Source: an uncultured Clostridia bacterium
GTDB taxonomy: Bacteria; Bacillota; Clostridia; Lachnospirales; Cellulosilyticaceae
Length of the DNA: 61,800 nt
Direction of reading: 5' to 3'
NCBI GenBank assembly: GCA_937981575.1
Contig: CALJNR010000041.1
Coordinates: 1 to 61,800 of the forward strand
Shown piece after piece: positions 25,993 through 34,921 of this stretch. The notes beneath the pieces are model-generated. The model saw only the letters and a program-made list of their open reading frames with translations. It did not search any database and was not told the origin of the DNA. Position numbers and translations under genes: made by a program. Position 1 is the stretch's first letter; every line of letters starts with the position of its first letter.

Positions 25993-26861
25993 GAAAGCCA
26001 ATTCATATCTTTGTGATGGTTTGGGTCATGCTGTTTGGAATATTGATAAAAGCTGAAGAGGGAAATAGCCTCGGCAGCATATGTCGGCAAATTGCTGTAG
26101 CAGGAGAAAACAAATATAAGACCTTTCTGCTTGATGAGTTTGTTTATAAATATGCAAAAGAAGATTTATCAGACCTTCGCATTGTAAATGCTGATGGGAT
26201 TCATATGCCTTATTATATTGAAGAAGGAAGCAGTGAGAATAAGAGCCTGCAGCTTCAAAAAAAACCTTCTTATACCATTCAAAATAAAGAAAGATCGACT
26301 ATTATTCAAGTTAAAAATGACAGCTATCTTAAAATAAATGCTTTTATCCTAGAGGCTGAGGGGATATTCAAAAGAAGATATACGGTAACAGGCATTAATG
26401 AAGAAGGAGAAAGCTTTTATCTATGGTCAGGAGAAGTTTATAGTTTGGATTTTAAAAGCACGAATGTAGAAAATAGAACCATTTACCTTAGCGAGTATAC
26501 TAGGTATCCGGAAGTTAACATTCGTATTGAGAATGAAGATGATCAGCCTCTTAAGATTACGGGATTTAAAATGAACTATTGGATAGATAAAGTGGTTTTT
26601 GCTGCTGATGGTCATGAACCCTATGAACTATGGTACGGGAGCGAAGAAGCTGTTAAACCTAGGTATGATATTGAGGCGTTCAAAAAATACATTAAAAAAG
26701 AATCACAGGATATGTGTGTGCTTAAGGAACCTCAGAAACAAAAAGCTGAGAGTAGCGAGACAAAAAAGCCAAAAGATTTTCAAACGGTATTTAACGGACT
26801 GCTGATTGGCAGTGCGGGCATTCTCATATTAATTGTCTTTAGAAAGCTTAAACAAAGTTAA
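25989..26861 (+). CDS. DUF3999-like exported membrane-anchored protein
   Basis: A 290-residue protein with a signal peptide (residues about 1-22, VMLFGILIKAEE), a beta-rich extracellular part with FLLDEFVYKYAKEDLSDLRIVNADG and PYYIEEG, and one C-terminal membrane segment (FNGLLIGSAGILILIVF). This order fits DUF3999, the usual partner of DUF2339. The GTG start overlaps the preceding stop by four bases. The role is unknown; the pair probably forms an envelope complex. Confidence 0.72.
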   Translation: MRKPIHIFVMVWVMLFGILIKAEEGNSLGSICRQIAVAGENKYKTFLLDEFVYKYAKEDLSDLRIVNADGIHMPYYIEEGSSENKSLQLQKKPSYTIQNKERSTIIQVKNDSYLKINAFILEAEGIFKRRYTVTGINEEGESFYLWSGEVYSLDFKSTNVENRTIYLSEYTRYPEVNIRIENEDDQPLKITGFKMNYWIDKVVFAADGHEPYELWYGSEEAVKPRYDIEAFKKYIKKESQDMCVLKEPQKQKAESSETKKPKDFQTVFNGLLIGSAGILILIVFRKLKQS

Positions 26862-26886
26862 TACTTATTCGAAAAAAAGAAGACAG

Positions 26887-26932
26887 ATAATCCGTAAATT
26901 AAAGCAGTTCTTTATATTTACGGATTATTTTT
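26887..26932 (+). terminator. Terminator after the DUF2339/DUF3999 unit
   Basis: ATAATCCGTAAAT (26887-26899) and ATTTACGGATTAT (26916-26928) are perfect complements, then T-rich sequence. Confidence 0.9.
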
Positions 26933-27022
26933 ATGCATGTATCAGTAGGTTTTGATTAGGGGCCTAGGAAATCAGGAGTCAAATTGTTTATGAGTAAAAA
27001 GTAACAATTAAAGGACTTATTT

Positions 27023-27057
27023 ATTGTATTGCATAAGTATACAATGAATGATACAAT
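27023..27057 (+). promoter_or_regulatory. Promoter and operator-like repeats before paaK
   Basis: TTGCAT (27029-27034), 17 bases, and TACAAT (27052-27057) form a promoter. Overlapping it is ATTGTAT (27023-27029) facing ATACAAT (27039-27045), and a second ATACAAT at 27051-27057. A repressor could cover both boxes. Confidence 0.6.
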
Positions 27058-27124
27058 TTTTAAAAGAATATTAATTTATTATTATTTTTCGTATAATACT
27101 AAAAAGTTGAAGGGAGCCGCATCA

Positions 27125-28423
27125 ATGAATTACTGGCAGCAAGAAGAGATAGTGAGTTTAGATGAGAAAAAGGCAATTCAGTCAGAACGGTTAATGCGCA
27201 CAGTAAACCGCGTTTATGAAAATGTACCGTTTTATCGTCAAAAGATGGACGAAATGGGTATTTTGCCTGGAGATATTAAAAGTATTGATGATCTTGAAAA
27301 CTTGCCGTTTACAACTAAACAGGATCTAAGAGATCATTATCCTTATGGGCTTTTTGCCACACCTATGGAAGAGGTTGTGCGTATCCACGCTTCATCTGGA
27401 ACAACAGGGCAGCCAACTGTTGTAGGCTATACAAAAAATGATATTATCATGTGGCAGGATATGATTGCAAGGTGTTTTACAGCTTATGGTATTACAAAAA
27501 ATGATATTATTCAAAATGCGTACGGCTACGGGCTTTTTACCGGGGGCTTAGGCTGTCATCACGGGTCAGAACACTTAGGCGCTGCTGTTATTCCTATTTC
27601 AGGAGGCAATACAAAAAAACAGATCCAGCTGCTGCAGGAGTTTGGCTCTACAGTTATTACGTGCACTCCTTCATATGCTTTATACATAGGAGAAACAATG
27701 ATCAATATGGGCATTGACCCAAGAAGTACCAACCTTAGAGTAGGCGTTTTTGGTGCAGAACCTTGGACAGAAGAAATGAGAGAACAGATCGAGTCGCTGT
27801 TCGGCATTGATGCCATGGATATTTATGGACTCAGTGAAATCCTAGGGCCGGGAGTAGCCTTTGACTGCAAAAAAAGAGCAGGGCTTCATGTTAATGATGA
27901 CCACTTTGTACCGGAAATAGTAGATGTAGATACTCTAAAGCCCCTAAGTGCCGGAGCATCAGGGGAACTTGTCTTTACGTGTATTACAAAAGAAGCACTT
28001 CCTCTCTTAAGGTACCGTACAAGAGATATTACAAAGCTTTATACAGATAAGTGCGAATGCGGCAGAACCCTTGTTCGTATGGATAAAGTAACTGGACGAA
28101 GTGATGATATGCTGATTATAAGAGGGGTAAATGTATTTCCGTCTCAAATTGAAAGTGTTATTTTGAAAGTAGCAGAAACAGCTCCGCATTATGTACTGAT
28201 TGTAGACAGACACAATAATCTAGATACCCTGGAAGTATGGGTAGAGGCGCAGGAAGGTATTTTTTCAGATGCGATTAAAACGTTGGAACGTGTAGAAAAG
28301 CACATTACCAACGAACTTTTCAGTCTTCTTGGACTTCATGTCAAAGTCAAGCTCGTTGAACCTAGAACCATCGAACGCAGTGAGGGCAAGGCTAAGAGAA
28401 TAATAGATAAGAGGAAAAAGTAA
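27125..28423 (+). CDS. paaK: Phenylacetate-CoA ligase (copy 1)
   Basis: An adenylate-forming enzyme of the PaaK group that activates aryl acids with ATP and CoA. The P-loop is [27 protein letters not shown] and RYRTRDI are the further core motifs, and the hinge region [20 protein letters not shown] is present. Length from ATG 27125 is 432 residues; this start follows GAAGGGAGCC, while an upstream in-frame ATG at 27029 overlaps the promoter and is rejected. In amino-acid-fermenting Clostridia such genes sit with 2-oxoacid ferredoxin oxidoreductases and ACT proteins and handle arylacetates; no oxidoreductase is visible here. Confidence 0.92.
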   Translation: MNYWQQEEIVSLDEKKAIQSERLMRTVNRVYENVPFYRQKMDEMGILPGDIKSIDDLENLPFTTKQDLRDHYPYGLFATPMEEVVRIHASSGTTGQPTVVGYTKNDIIMWQDMIARCFTAYGITKNDIIQNAYGYGLFTGGLGCHHGSEHLGAAVIPISGGNTKKQIQLLQEFGSTVITCTPSYALYIGETMINMGIDPRSTNLRVGVFGAEPWTEEMREQIESLFGIDAMDIYGLSEILGPGVAFDCKKRAGLHVNDDHFVPEIVDVDTLKPLSAGASGELVFTCITKEALPLLRYRTRDITKLYTDKCECGRTLVRMDKVTGRSDDMLIIRGVNVFPSQIESVILKVAETAPHYVLIVDRHNNLDTLEVWVEAQEGIFSDAIKTLERVEKHITNELFSLLGLHVKVKLVEPRTIERSEGKAKRIIDKRKK

Positions 28424-28436
28424 GGAGTGGTAACGG

Positions 28437-29735
28437 GTGATTTGGCAAGAAGAGGAATGTCTTTCAAGAGATGAGATGCATGCACTGCAAAGCAAAAGGT
28501 TAATAGATACGGTAAGTAGAGTTTATGACAACGTATCTTTCTATAAAAATAAAATGGATGAAATGGGTATTCTGCCCGGAGATATTAAAGGGATAGATGA
28601 TGTTTCTAAATTGCCTTTTACAACGAAGCAGGATTTAAGAGATCATTATCCGTATAAATTATTTGCCGTTCCGATGAAAAAGGTAAAAAGAGTCCATGCT
28701 TCATCTGGGACAACAGGTCAGCCCACAGTCGTAGGCTATACGCAGAACGATTTAGATCTATGGGCAGACTGTATGGCTAGATTTTATGCGGCAATGGGAG
28801 CAGCAGAAGAGGATGTAGTACATAATGCATTAGGCTATGGCTTTTTCACCGGAGGCTTAGGATTTCACTATGGAGCCGAAAGGTTTGGAGCAACAGTAGT
28901 CCCTATTTCAACTGGTAATACAAAAAAACAAATTCAAGTCCTTCAGGAGTTTGGCAGTACCATTTTGGTCTGCACACCGTCTTATGCAATTTATCTTGGC
29001 GAAAGTATCAAGGCTATGGGAATAGATCCAAGAAGCTTAGGTATAAAGGCAGCGCCGCTTGGCGGGGAACCTTGGACCTATGAGATGCGGGCGGAAATCG
29101 AGGAGCTTTGGGGAATGAAGGCTCACGACAGCTATGGCCTTAGCGAAATTATAGGACCTGGAGTATCCTTTGAATGTCAGATGCAGAATCACTTGCATAT
29201 TAATGAAGATCATTTCTATCCGGAAATTATTGATACCGAAACCCTTAGGCCGCTTTCCTATGGCGAAAGCGGAGAATTGGTTTTTACCTGTATCACTAAA
29301 GAAGCTCTGCCGCTTCTAAGATACCGCACAAGGGACATCTCTAGTCTGACCGATGAGCCATGCGGCTGCGGACGTACAACAGTCAGAATGACTAAATGTG
29401 CCGGCCGGACTGATGATATGCTGATTATAAGAGGCGTTAATGTATTCCCATCTCAAATAGAAAGTGTGCTGTTAAACCTTGGGGAAACAGCTCCGCACTA
29501 TGTGCTCATTGTAGATCGGGTGAATAACTTAGATACGCTTGAAGTCTGGGTAGAAGGTAAAGAAGGCGTTACCTTTGTAGACGGTATGAGACATATGAAA
29601 GAAATTGAAAAGAAAATAACGGATGAAATCCGAAGTGTATTAGGGATTCAGGTCAAGGTTAAACTAGTAGAACATAAAACAATTGAAAGAAGCGAAGGTA
29701 AAGCGAAGCGTATTATTGACAGGAGAAATAAATAG
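28437..29735 (+). CDS. paaK: Phenylacetate-CoA ligase (copy 2)
   Basis: A second 432-residue PaaK-type ligase immediately after the first. The two share most motifs ([55 protein letters not shown]) and long stretches in between, so this is a tandem duplication followed by divergence. The start is GTG 28437 after AAGGAGTGG. Differences include acceptor-pocket regions (FFTGGLGFHYGAERFGATVVP here), so the two may prefer different aromatic acids. Copies are 13 bases apart and co-transcribed. Confidence 0.92.
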   Translation: MIWQEEECLSRDEMHALQSKRLIDTVSRVYDNVSFYKNKMDEMGILPGDIKGIDDVSKLPFTTKQDLRDHYPYKLFAVPMKKVKRVHASSGTTGQPTVVGYTQNDLDLWADCMARFYAAMGAAEEDVVHNALGYGFFTGGLGFHYGAERFGATVVPISTGNTKKQIQVLQEFGSTILVCTPSYAIYLGESIKAMGIDPRSLGIKAAPLGGEPWTYEMRAEIEELWGMKAHDSYGLSEIIGPGVSFECQMQNHLHINEDHFYPEIIDTETLRPLSYGESGELVFTCITKEALPLLRYRTRDISSLTDEPCGCGRTTVRMTKCAGRTDDMLIIRGVNVFPSQIESVLLNLGETAPHYVLIVDRVNNLDTLEVWVEGKEGVTFVDGMRHMKEIEKKITDEIRSVLGIQVKVKLVEHKTIERSEGKAKRIIDRRNK

Positions 29736-29781
29736 CAGGAAGGGTAAAAGGTTAAGCTTCTAATAAAGAAGGAGACAGAAG

Positions 29782-30282
29782 ATGAACATTCAGATTCGCA
29801 GCATAAAACCCGAAGATTGGAGCATCGTGGCTGCTATTTATCTAGAGGGGATACAAACGGGAGTAGCTACATTCCAAAGGGACGTTCCTACATGGGAAGA
29901 ATGGGATAAAAGCCATATCAAAAGCTGCAGGCTTGCAGCAGTTAATGAAGAGGATAAAGTTTTAGGATGGGCAGCTTTGTCACCAGTAAGCGGAAGATGC
30001 GTTTACGGCGGCGTAGCAGAACTTAGTATTTATGTAGGGAAGGAATCTCGAAGATGTGGCGTAGGGCGACTTCTTTTAGAAACACTCATAGAGGGGTCTG
30101 AAGAAGAAGGGTTTTGGACGCTGCAGGCAGGCATTTTTACAACGAATGTAGCCAGTATTAATCTGCATCAGGAGGCTGGGTTTAGAAGAGTCGGAGTCAG
30201 AGAGAGAATTGCCAAAACCAAAGAAGGGGTTTGGCAAGATACGGTTCTGCTGGAGCGCAGAAGCAATAAAGTTGGTATTTAA
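29782..30282 (+). CDS. GNAT N-acetyltransferase, phosphinothricin acetyltransferase-like
   Basis: A 166-residue acetyltransferase. IRSIKPEDWSIVAAIYLEGI at the start, GVATFQRDVPTWEEW, the acetyl-CoA loop SRRCGVGRLLLETLIEG, and NVASINLHQEAGFRRVGVRE are all typical of the PAT/Bar-like group that acetylates amino-acid-like compounds. The true substrate is unknown. AAGGAGA precedes ATG 29782. It lies in the paaK operon between the ligases and the ACT gene. Confidence 0.88.
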   Translation: MNIQIRSIKPEDWSIVAAIYLEGIQTGVATFQRDVPTWEEWDKSHIKSCRLAAVNEEDKVLGWAALSPVSGRCVYGGVAELSIYVGKESRRCGVGRLLLETLIEGSEEEGFWTLQAGIFTTNVASINLHQEAGFRRVGVRERIAKTKEGVWQDTVLLERRSNKVGI

Positions 30283-30314
30283 ATGAGGACGAATAATTAA
30301 GAGGAGGAATCAGT

Positions 30315-30740
30315 ATGATTATACAGCAGCTATCAGTATTTATAGAAAATAAATCAGGAAGAATTTATGAGGTGATGCAGATACTAGGAGATGCAGGTAT
30401 CAATGTGTCAGCATTATCGATTGCAGATACTTCAGATTATGGTATTATGAGGCTGATTATCAGTGATCCGGAGCAAGGGATCAAACTTCTTAAGGAACAG
30501 GACTTTTCAGTACAGACAACGCCGGTTATCTGTTGTAAGGTTCCTAATGTGCCGGGAGGGCTTAAAAGGATGCTGGCTTATTTAACAGATGATAACATCA
30601 GTATTGAATACATGTACGCTTTCTCAATAGGAGATGATGCTTCAGTCGTTCTTAGAACAGAAGACTGCAATAAGACCATCGAATGCTTATCCAAGCACAA
30701 AATGGAGCTTATTAGTGCTAGTGACATCTATCAAATATAA
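30315..30740 (+). CDS. Tandem ACT-domain protein
   Basis: A 141-residue protein made of two ACT domains, starting QQLSVFIENKSGRIYEVMQILGDAGINVSAL and again from about residue 70 (VPNVPGGLKRMLAYLTDDNISIEYMYAF). ACT domains bind amino acids. Stand-alone proteins of this type accompany phenylacetate-CoA ligases in many Clostridia and may sense aromatic amino acids or their products. GAGGAGG precedes the start. The operon ends at a terminator 35 bases later. Confidence 0.9.
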   Translation: MIIQQLSVFIENKSGRIYEVMQILGDAGINVSALSIADTSDYGIMRLIISDPEQGIKLLKEQDFSVQTTPVICCKVPNVPGGLKRMLAYLTDDNISIEYMYAFSIGDDASVVLRTEDCNKTIECLSKHKMELISASDIYQI

Positions 30741-30774
30741 TGCCCAAAGCATGGCAAGCAGCAAGGGAGTAATC

Positions 30775-30812
30775 AAGGCCTCAGTCTTTAATGACTGAGG
30801 CTTAATTTTTTA
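30775..30812 (+). terminator. Terminator of the paaK operon
   Basis: GCCTCAGTC (from 30778) pairs with GACTGAGGC (to 30801) around TTTAAT, followed by TTAATTTTTT. Confidence 0.92.
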
Positions 30813-30856
30813 GGGGGGTGAGAAGATGTCCACGAAAGGCTGTAGAGGGGTAAGGG

Positions 30857-31056
30857 ATGAAAAGAGTATTTTGCTATTTATTAATTATTGCTATGATTAT
30901 GGCAATGATGCCGGTAGGTTTAAAAGCGGAGGTTGGCCCGTTTGATGATATTGTTTTCCAGGATGACAATTTAAACGGGCATTAATTGATGCAGGAGCAG
31001 ATACAAATAGTGATGGAGAGATATCATTGCTGACATCTAAAAGCTTTGATAAGTAA
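30857..31056 (+). pseudogene. Broken remnant of a secreted protein gene (signal peptide plus frameshift)
   Basis: ATG 30857 opens a 42-codon frame with a clear signal peptide (MKRVFCYLLIIAMIMAMMP, cleavage near LKA) and then PFDDIVFQDDNLN, stopping at 30985. The frame shifted from 30976 continues RALIDAGADTNSDGEIS to a stop at 31056. Joined, this reads as the N-terminal F-x-D-x-N-x-x-A-L...D-x-N-x-D-G-x-I-S motif that opens many secreted leucine-rich-repeat proteins of Clostridia. The rest is missing. A frameshift plus loss of the C-terminal part best explains it; a tiny secreted peptide remains possible. Confidence 0.6.
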
Positions 31057-31221
31057 TACAAAATAAATGCCATTTTAGATAGGGGTAATAATTAGGTTTT
31101 TTTTGTATATGGTAGGGATAGAGGTAGAAATATGTTGTGATGTTATAAGGGAAATGCTAATATAGGTATATAATATCGTAAGGCATGGTATACCAATTTT
31201 TGCATTTAGGGAGGGGTACAT

Positions 31222-33000
31222 ATGAAAAAAATCAGTACTAAAATTCTATTACTTTCAATCGTCAATTCGCTTACTGTTATGCTTATCTTAAGCAGTGTTT
31301 CCATCTGGGGACTCATTAGTATGCAAAATGCATCTTTGAACAAATTAGAGGCTACGATTAGAACTGATTTTGATTACCTGATCAAAACACAGGTTGAAAG
31401 TGCAATGAGTTTAGTAGAAGGTTATTATAAAAAATACGAATCCGGTGAAATGACAATGGAAGAAGCCAAAAAGGCAGCGGCTTCAGCGGTCAGAAACTTA
31501 AGCTATGGAGAAGATGGATACTTTTGGATCGATACCTTCGAAGGGGTTAATGTGGTTCTTTTAGGAAGGGATACAGAAGGAACGAATAGGCTGGAGGCCG
31601 TAGATGAAAAAGGAAATTTCCTTATTAAAGATATTATTGCAAATGGCAGAAAAGAAGGGGGTGGGTTTAGTGATTACTACTTTACTAAAAAAGGCGGTAG
31701 TGAAGCCTTGCCAAAAAGAGCTTATTCCCTGGCTTTTGAGCCTTTCGAATGGGTTATTGGAACGGGAAACTATACAGATGATATAGATGTTATAGTAAGC
31801 AATGAAAGAGCAGAGATTATGAAATCTACCAGTGAAAAAATAGCTCTGCTGCTGGCTTTATCAGCTGTTTTAGCAGCAGCTTTTGCGGTTATTTCACTAT
31901 TTACAGGCAAAAAAATATCAAAACCTATAGAAGATTCTTCTAGGCTGATTGAGCAGCTGGCGCTAGGGGACTTTGTTATTCAGATTCCAGATAAATATTT
32001 AAGACGAAAAGATGAAATTGGGCTAATCTCTAACTCTTTAAATCAAATGACTCTTTCTATGCAACAGATGCTTAGGGAAGTGAGCAGTGAATCCAGAGCA
32101 TCAATAGAAATATTTAATAAAATCAGTGAAGAAGTTCACAGTCTTCAAGATCGATTTAATGAAATAGTTGGAGAAACCCATCAGCTATCCATGGGGATGG
32201 AGCAGACAGCAGCAGCCTCAGAAGAGATGAATGCAACATCAAATGAAATTGAGATCGCCGCAGGCTCAGTGGCAGAGAAGTCTCAAGACGGTATGCGTGC
32301 AGTGAATGAGATGACGAAAAGGGCCTATGAAATTAGAGAAAAAGTAAGCCATTCTGAGAAGAATGCACTTCAAATTATCTCAGAAACAAAAGATATGCTG
32401 GAGCAAGCTATAGAAGAATCAAAATCTGTAGAGAAAATTACGGCTTTATCTGATGCCATACTGCAGATTACTTCTCAAACCAATCTTCTGGCACTTAATG
32501 CTGCGATAGAAGCGGCTAGAGCTGGAGAGGTAGGAAGAGGATTTGCTGTTGTTGCAGAAGAAATAAGAAATCTGGCAGAAGATTCAAGACGGACTGTTAC
32601 GCAAATACAATCTATTATTGAGGTGGTAAGAGGGACAGTTCAGAACCTATCTGAAAACTCCAACAGATTGCTGAAGTTTGTTTCTGTAGATGTTAAGAAA
32701 GACTATACTTTTATGCTGGGAGCAGCTGAACAGTACAATGAAGATGCAGATGGCATTAATGGACTGGTGGCTGACTTTAGTGCTACCTCAGAAGAACTGC
32801 TCGCTTCCATTCAAGATATTATGAAGGTTATAGACGGTATTACAGAGGCTACTGTAGAAGGAGCTTCAGGAACTGGCAGCATTGCACAAAAGTCTGACCT
32901 TGCACTTCATAGAGCGAATGAGATTATTGACCTTTTAAAAACGGCTCAAAACGGAACAGAGAGTTTATCAGCTGCTGTAGGGAAATTTAATATTGGATAG
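31222..33000 (+). CDS. Methyl-accepting chemotaxis protein with single Cache domain
   Basis: A 592-residue chemoreceptor: membrane segment about 8-30, an extracellular sCache-type domain with [14 protein letters not shown] and [13 protein letters not shown], a second membrane segment near 207-227, a HAMP region, then the cytoplasmic helical hairpin. The tip [20 protein letters not shown] and [18 protein letters not shown] are canonical for binding CheA/CheW. Its ligand is unknown. No che genes are close. It starts after GGGAGGGG and is monocistronic, with a terminator at 33035. Confidence 0.95.
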   Translation: MKKISTKILLLSIVNSLTVMLILSSVSIWGLISMQNASLNKLEATIRTDFDYLIKTQVESAMSLVEGYYKKYESGEMTMEEAKKAAASAVRNLSYGEDGYFWIDTFEGVNVVLLGRDTEGTNRLEAVDEKGNFLIKDIIANGRKEGGGFSDYYFTKKGGSEALPKRAYSLAFEPFEWVIGTGNYTDDIDVIVSNERAEIMKSTSEKIALLLALSAVLAAAFAVISLFTGKKISKPIEDSSRLIEQLALGDFVIQIPDKYLRRKDEIGLISNSLNQMTLSMQQMLREVSSESRASIEIFNKISEEVHSLQDRFNEIVGETHQLSMGMEQTAAASEEMNATSNEIEIAAGSVAEKSQDGMRAVNEMTKRAYEIREKVSHSEKNALQIISETKDMLEQAIEESKSVEKITALSDAILQITSQTNLLALNAAIEAARAGEVGRGFAVVAEEIRNLAEDSRRTVTQIQSIIEVVRGTVQNLSENSNRLLKFVSVDVKKDYTFMLGAAEQYNEDADGINGLVADFSATSEELLASIQDIMKVIDGITEATVEGASGTGSIAQKSDLALHRANEIIDLLKTAQNGTESLSAAVGKFNIG

Positions 33001-33034
33001 ATACATCAAACTTATAAAGTTATCATTATAAAAA

Positions 33035-33069
33035 GCTGCTCTTTGCCTACTGGCAGGGGGCAGCATTTT
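33035..33069 (+). terminator. Terminator after the chemoreceptor
   Basis: GCTGC (33035-33039) pairs with GCAGC (33060-33064), with an inner TTTGCC/GGCAGG stem, then ATTTTA. Confidence 0.75.
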
Positions 33070-33192
33070 AAATACACTTTTATGCCAGGATAAATACTTA
33101 TTTTTTCATACAAGTATTTTATATTAAGTGTGTCCATTTTTTTGATAAAGCATATTATATAGTATCACTCATTTAATGAAGGAGGTTTTACT

Positions 33193-33486
33193 ATGGCAGA
33201 CAGATCTTACTGGGGAGGATGCAGACGCGTGGATGATATTGCTATTGATGATTCTTTTAACACTTACAGAGACAATATCTATCAACTGCTTGTCCAGATT
33301 CAAGCACAGCTTCAGGTACAAGCGCAGATTCAAGCACAGCTTCAGGCTCAAATTCAAGCGCAGGCTCAAGCTCAAGCTCAAAATCAGACAGATACAACTA
33401 CAGATACAGTTACTACTACAATGAGTTTGTTAACTGTTAACCTTTATCCGCCTATACCAGTGAATGGTGATGCAACACCAGTATAA
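33193..33486 (+). CDS. Gln-alternating low-complexity protein
   Basis: I do not recognise it. The 97-residue product starts ADRSYWGGCRRVDD, then from about residue 37 to 63 alternates Gln with Ala, Ile, Leu or Val at every second position, followed by a Thr-rich stretch (TDTTTDTVTTT) and a Pro-containing end. Period-two polar/apolar alternation suits beta-strand or fibre formation; Gln-rich surface or spore-coat proteins are possible. AAGGAGG stands eight bases before ATG. DNA in this part repeats CAAGC/CAGGCT units. A shadow frame on the same repeats codes for RFKHSFR-like peptides and is disregarded. CATATTATA at 33151 weakly resembles a sporulation -10 box. Confidence 0.65.
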   Translation: MADRSYWGGCRRVDDIAIDDSFNTYRDNIYQLLVQIQAQLQVQAQIQAQLQAQIQAQAQAQAQNQTDTTTDTVTTTMSLLTVNLYPPIPVNGDATPV

Positions 33487-33561
33487 TTAAAGAACACCCC
33501 TTTTCATACAAGGAGAGGACAAACATCCTTAAAATGTATGGAAAGGGAGGATCTAAACAAA

Positions 33562-34026
33562 ATGAAAGAAAATGGTTTTTGGTCTGATATCAGCATAATG
33601 ACAAGATGCAGAAGAGGTGTTTATATGGCTAATAAGGTAAGGCAGATTCAAATAGGCAGATTTGAATCCGATAAAAGTGCTGCAGAGGCAATCGTAAAAA
33701 CAAAAGAAATGCTGCAGAAGATTGCAGAAGAGACCTACTACTCAGGAAACATTGCAGCTTTGCCAGGAACAGTACTGCAAATCACTTCCGAAACTTTAGT
33801 TTTTCTTTTAGATGCCGCGAGAGAAGCGTTAGGAGATGAAGCAGTACAAAATGCATTCATTGAAGCAGGAAGAAACGCGCAAAGTACCACTGCTGACATA
33901 CAAGCTATTATTGATGATGTGAAAAATACCCTTGAAGACCTGCCGAAAAACACAGATAATCTGCTTCGATTCTCAGAAGAGGATTTGAAAAAGATTATTA
34001 CTTGGTTAGGATTGGGCACTAAGTAA
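33562..34026 (+). CDS. Stand-alone degenerate chemoreceptor-hairpin-like protein
   Basis: A 154-residue protein without membrane segments. From about residue 36 on it aligns in order with the signalling hairpin of the chemoreceptor two genes upstream: KTKEMLQKIAEE with [31 protein letters not shown] with [44 protein letters not shown] with [25 protein letters not shown]. The tip motif that contacts CheA/CheW is altered, and the [13 protein letters not shown] segment is replaced by a shorter one. It is thus a homologue of a receptor fragment, probably with a changed role. ATG 33562 follows GGGAGG; ATG 33625 after AGAGGTG is an alternative start. Confidence 0.7.
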   Translation: MKENGFWSDISIMTRCRRGVYMANKVRQIQIGRFESDKSAAEAIVKTKEMLQKIAEETYYSGNIAALPGTVLQITSETLVFLLDAAREALGDEAVQNAFIEAGRNAQSTTADIQAIIDDVKNTLEDLPKNTDNLLRFSEEDLKKIITWLGLGTK

Positions 34027-34060
34027 TAAGATGTTTCTAATAGGCTTTCTACTCGAAGTA

Positions 34061-34109
34061 AGCTCAGTATATAACACAGTTCATGACTAAGTTATATACT
34101 GAGCTTTTT
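34061..34109 (+). terminator. Terminator after the receptor-like miniprotein
   Basis: AGCTCAGTATATAAC (34061-34075) and GTTATATACTGAGCT (34091-34105) are perfect complements, followed by T. Confidence 0.92.
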
Positions 34110-34281
34110 GTGAGGGAGATAGTACATTTTAATAGGCAGTAATGGATGAAATATGGTATACTGTAAAGTGTAGTAAAACAATTTGTTTCATATGATTTAA
34201 TAGATTATGTGAGTATTTTTGAATGTGTCTAGATATTACATTTGAAATAAGTTGGTTACATTTTAGCAAGGAGGACCTTTA

Positions 34282-34677
34282 ATGGGGAGCGCCAAAGAAA
34301 GTACTCTTATCAGATTTAAAACAGAAATAGTAAAACTAAAAAAAGAAGTCGGAGCACTTTATTTAGCTTGCAAACGAAAGGATGTCTCTATATATGTTAA
34401 AATAGCGGCGGCCTTGGTAGTTGGCTATGCACTTAGTCCCATAGATCTTATTCCGGATTTTATACCCGTTTTAGGTTATTTAGATGATATGATTTTGCTT
34501 CCTCTTGGCATTTGGCTTGTAGTAAAGATGATTCCTAAGCCTATTATGGAAGCATGCAGAAAGCAAGCTGAAGAAATTTTCACATCTAAAAAACCAGTAA
34601 GCTACATAGCAGGATCTGTCATTATTTTGATATGGATAGGGCTGCTGGCGGCCATCGCAGCCAGGGTGGTATATTAA
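34282..34677 (+). CDS. YkvA family (DUF1232) membrane protein
   Basis: A 131-residue protein with the DUF1232 core ALSPIDLIPDFIPVLGYLDDMILLPLGIWL, which starts with the conserved SPIDLIPD motif, preceded by a helix with KIAAALVVGY and followed by a C-terminal membrane segment (SVIILIWIGLLAAIAARVV). The function is unknown in all bacteria. AGGAGGACC precedes ATG 34282. It is separated from the following locus by 240 bases with their own promoter. Confidence 0.9.
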   Translation: MGSAKESTLIRFKTEIVKLKKEVGALYLACKRKDVSIYVKIAAALVVGYALSPIDLIPDFIPVLGYLDDMILLPLGIWLVVKMIPKPIMEACRKQAEEIFTSKKPVSYIAGSVIILIWIGLLAAIAARVVY

Positions 34678-34862
34678 TATAAAGATGTTTTTAATAATAG
34701 GGCAATCTCCTCTAAATCAAGTGCATGTATAAAACTTCCAAAAGCTCAGATACTAAATAGAGTTTATTTGTGGGGGTTCTGCCATAACGGGTACGGGTAT
34801 TAGGGGGAATTTTTATTTTTACTACAGATAGATATGGTAATACTTGCCGGGGGTATAATTAG

Positions 34863-34891
34863 TTGACGTAATATGCCTGATTTGTTACAAT
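34863..34891 (+). promoter_or_regulatory. Sigma-A promoter of the electron transfer locus
   Basis: TTGACG (34863-34868), a 17-base spacer and TACAAT (34886-34891), ending 30 bases before the ndh2 start. Confidence 0.8.
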
Positions 34892-34921
34892 TAATAAGTA
34901 AAAATGGATGGAGGGACAGCG

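Noticed and set aside
30826..30945. Alternative 39-codon frame starting with a strong ribosome site
   Set aside because: Product has no recognisable pattern, and the overlapping frame has a clear signal peptide and family-like motif.
33151..33159. CATATTATA as a sigma-K-type -10 box before the Gln-rich gene
   Set aside because: The -10 resembles the consensus but no matching -35 is seen at 16 bases; too common by chance in A/T-rich DNA.
33176..33424. 82-codon frame overlapping the Gln-rich gene, with RFKHSFR-like repeats
   Set aside because: Shadow of the DNA repeat in another frame with no ribosome site of its own.
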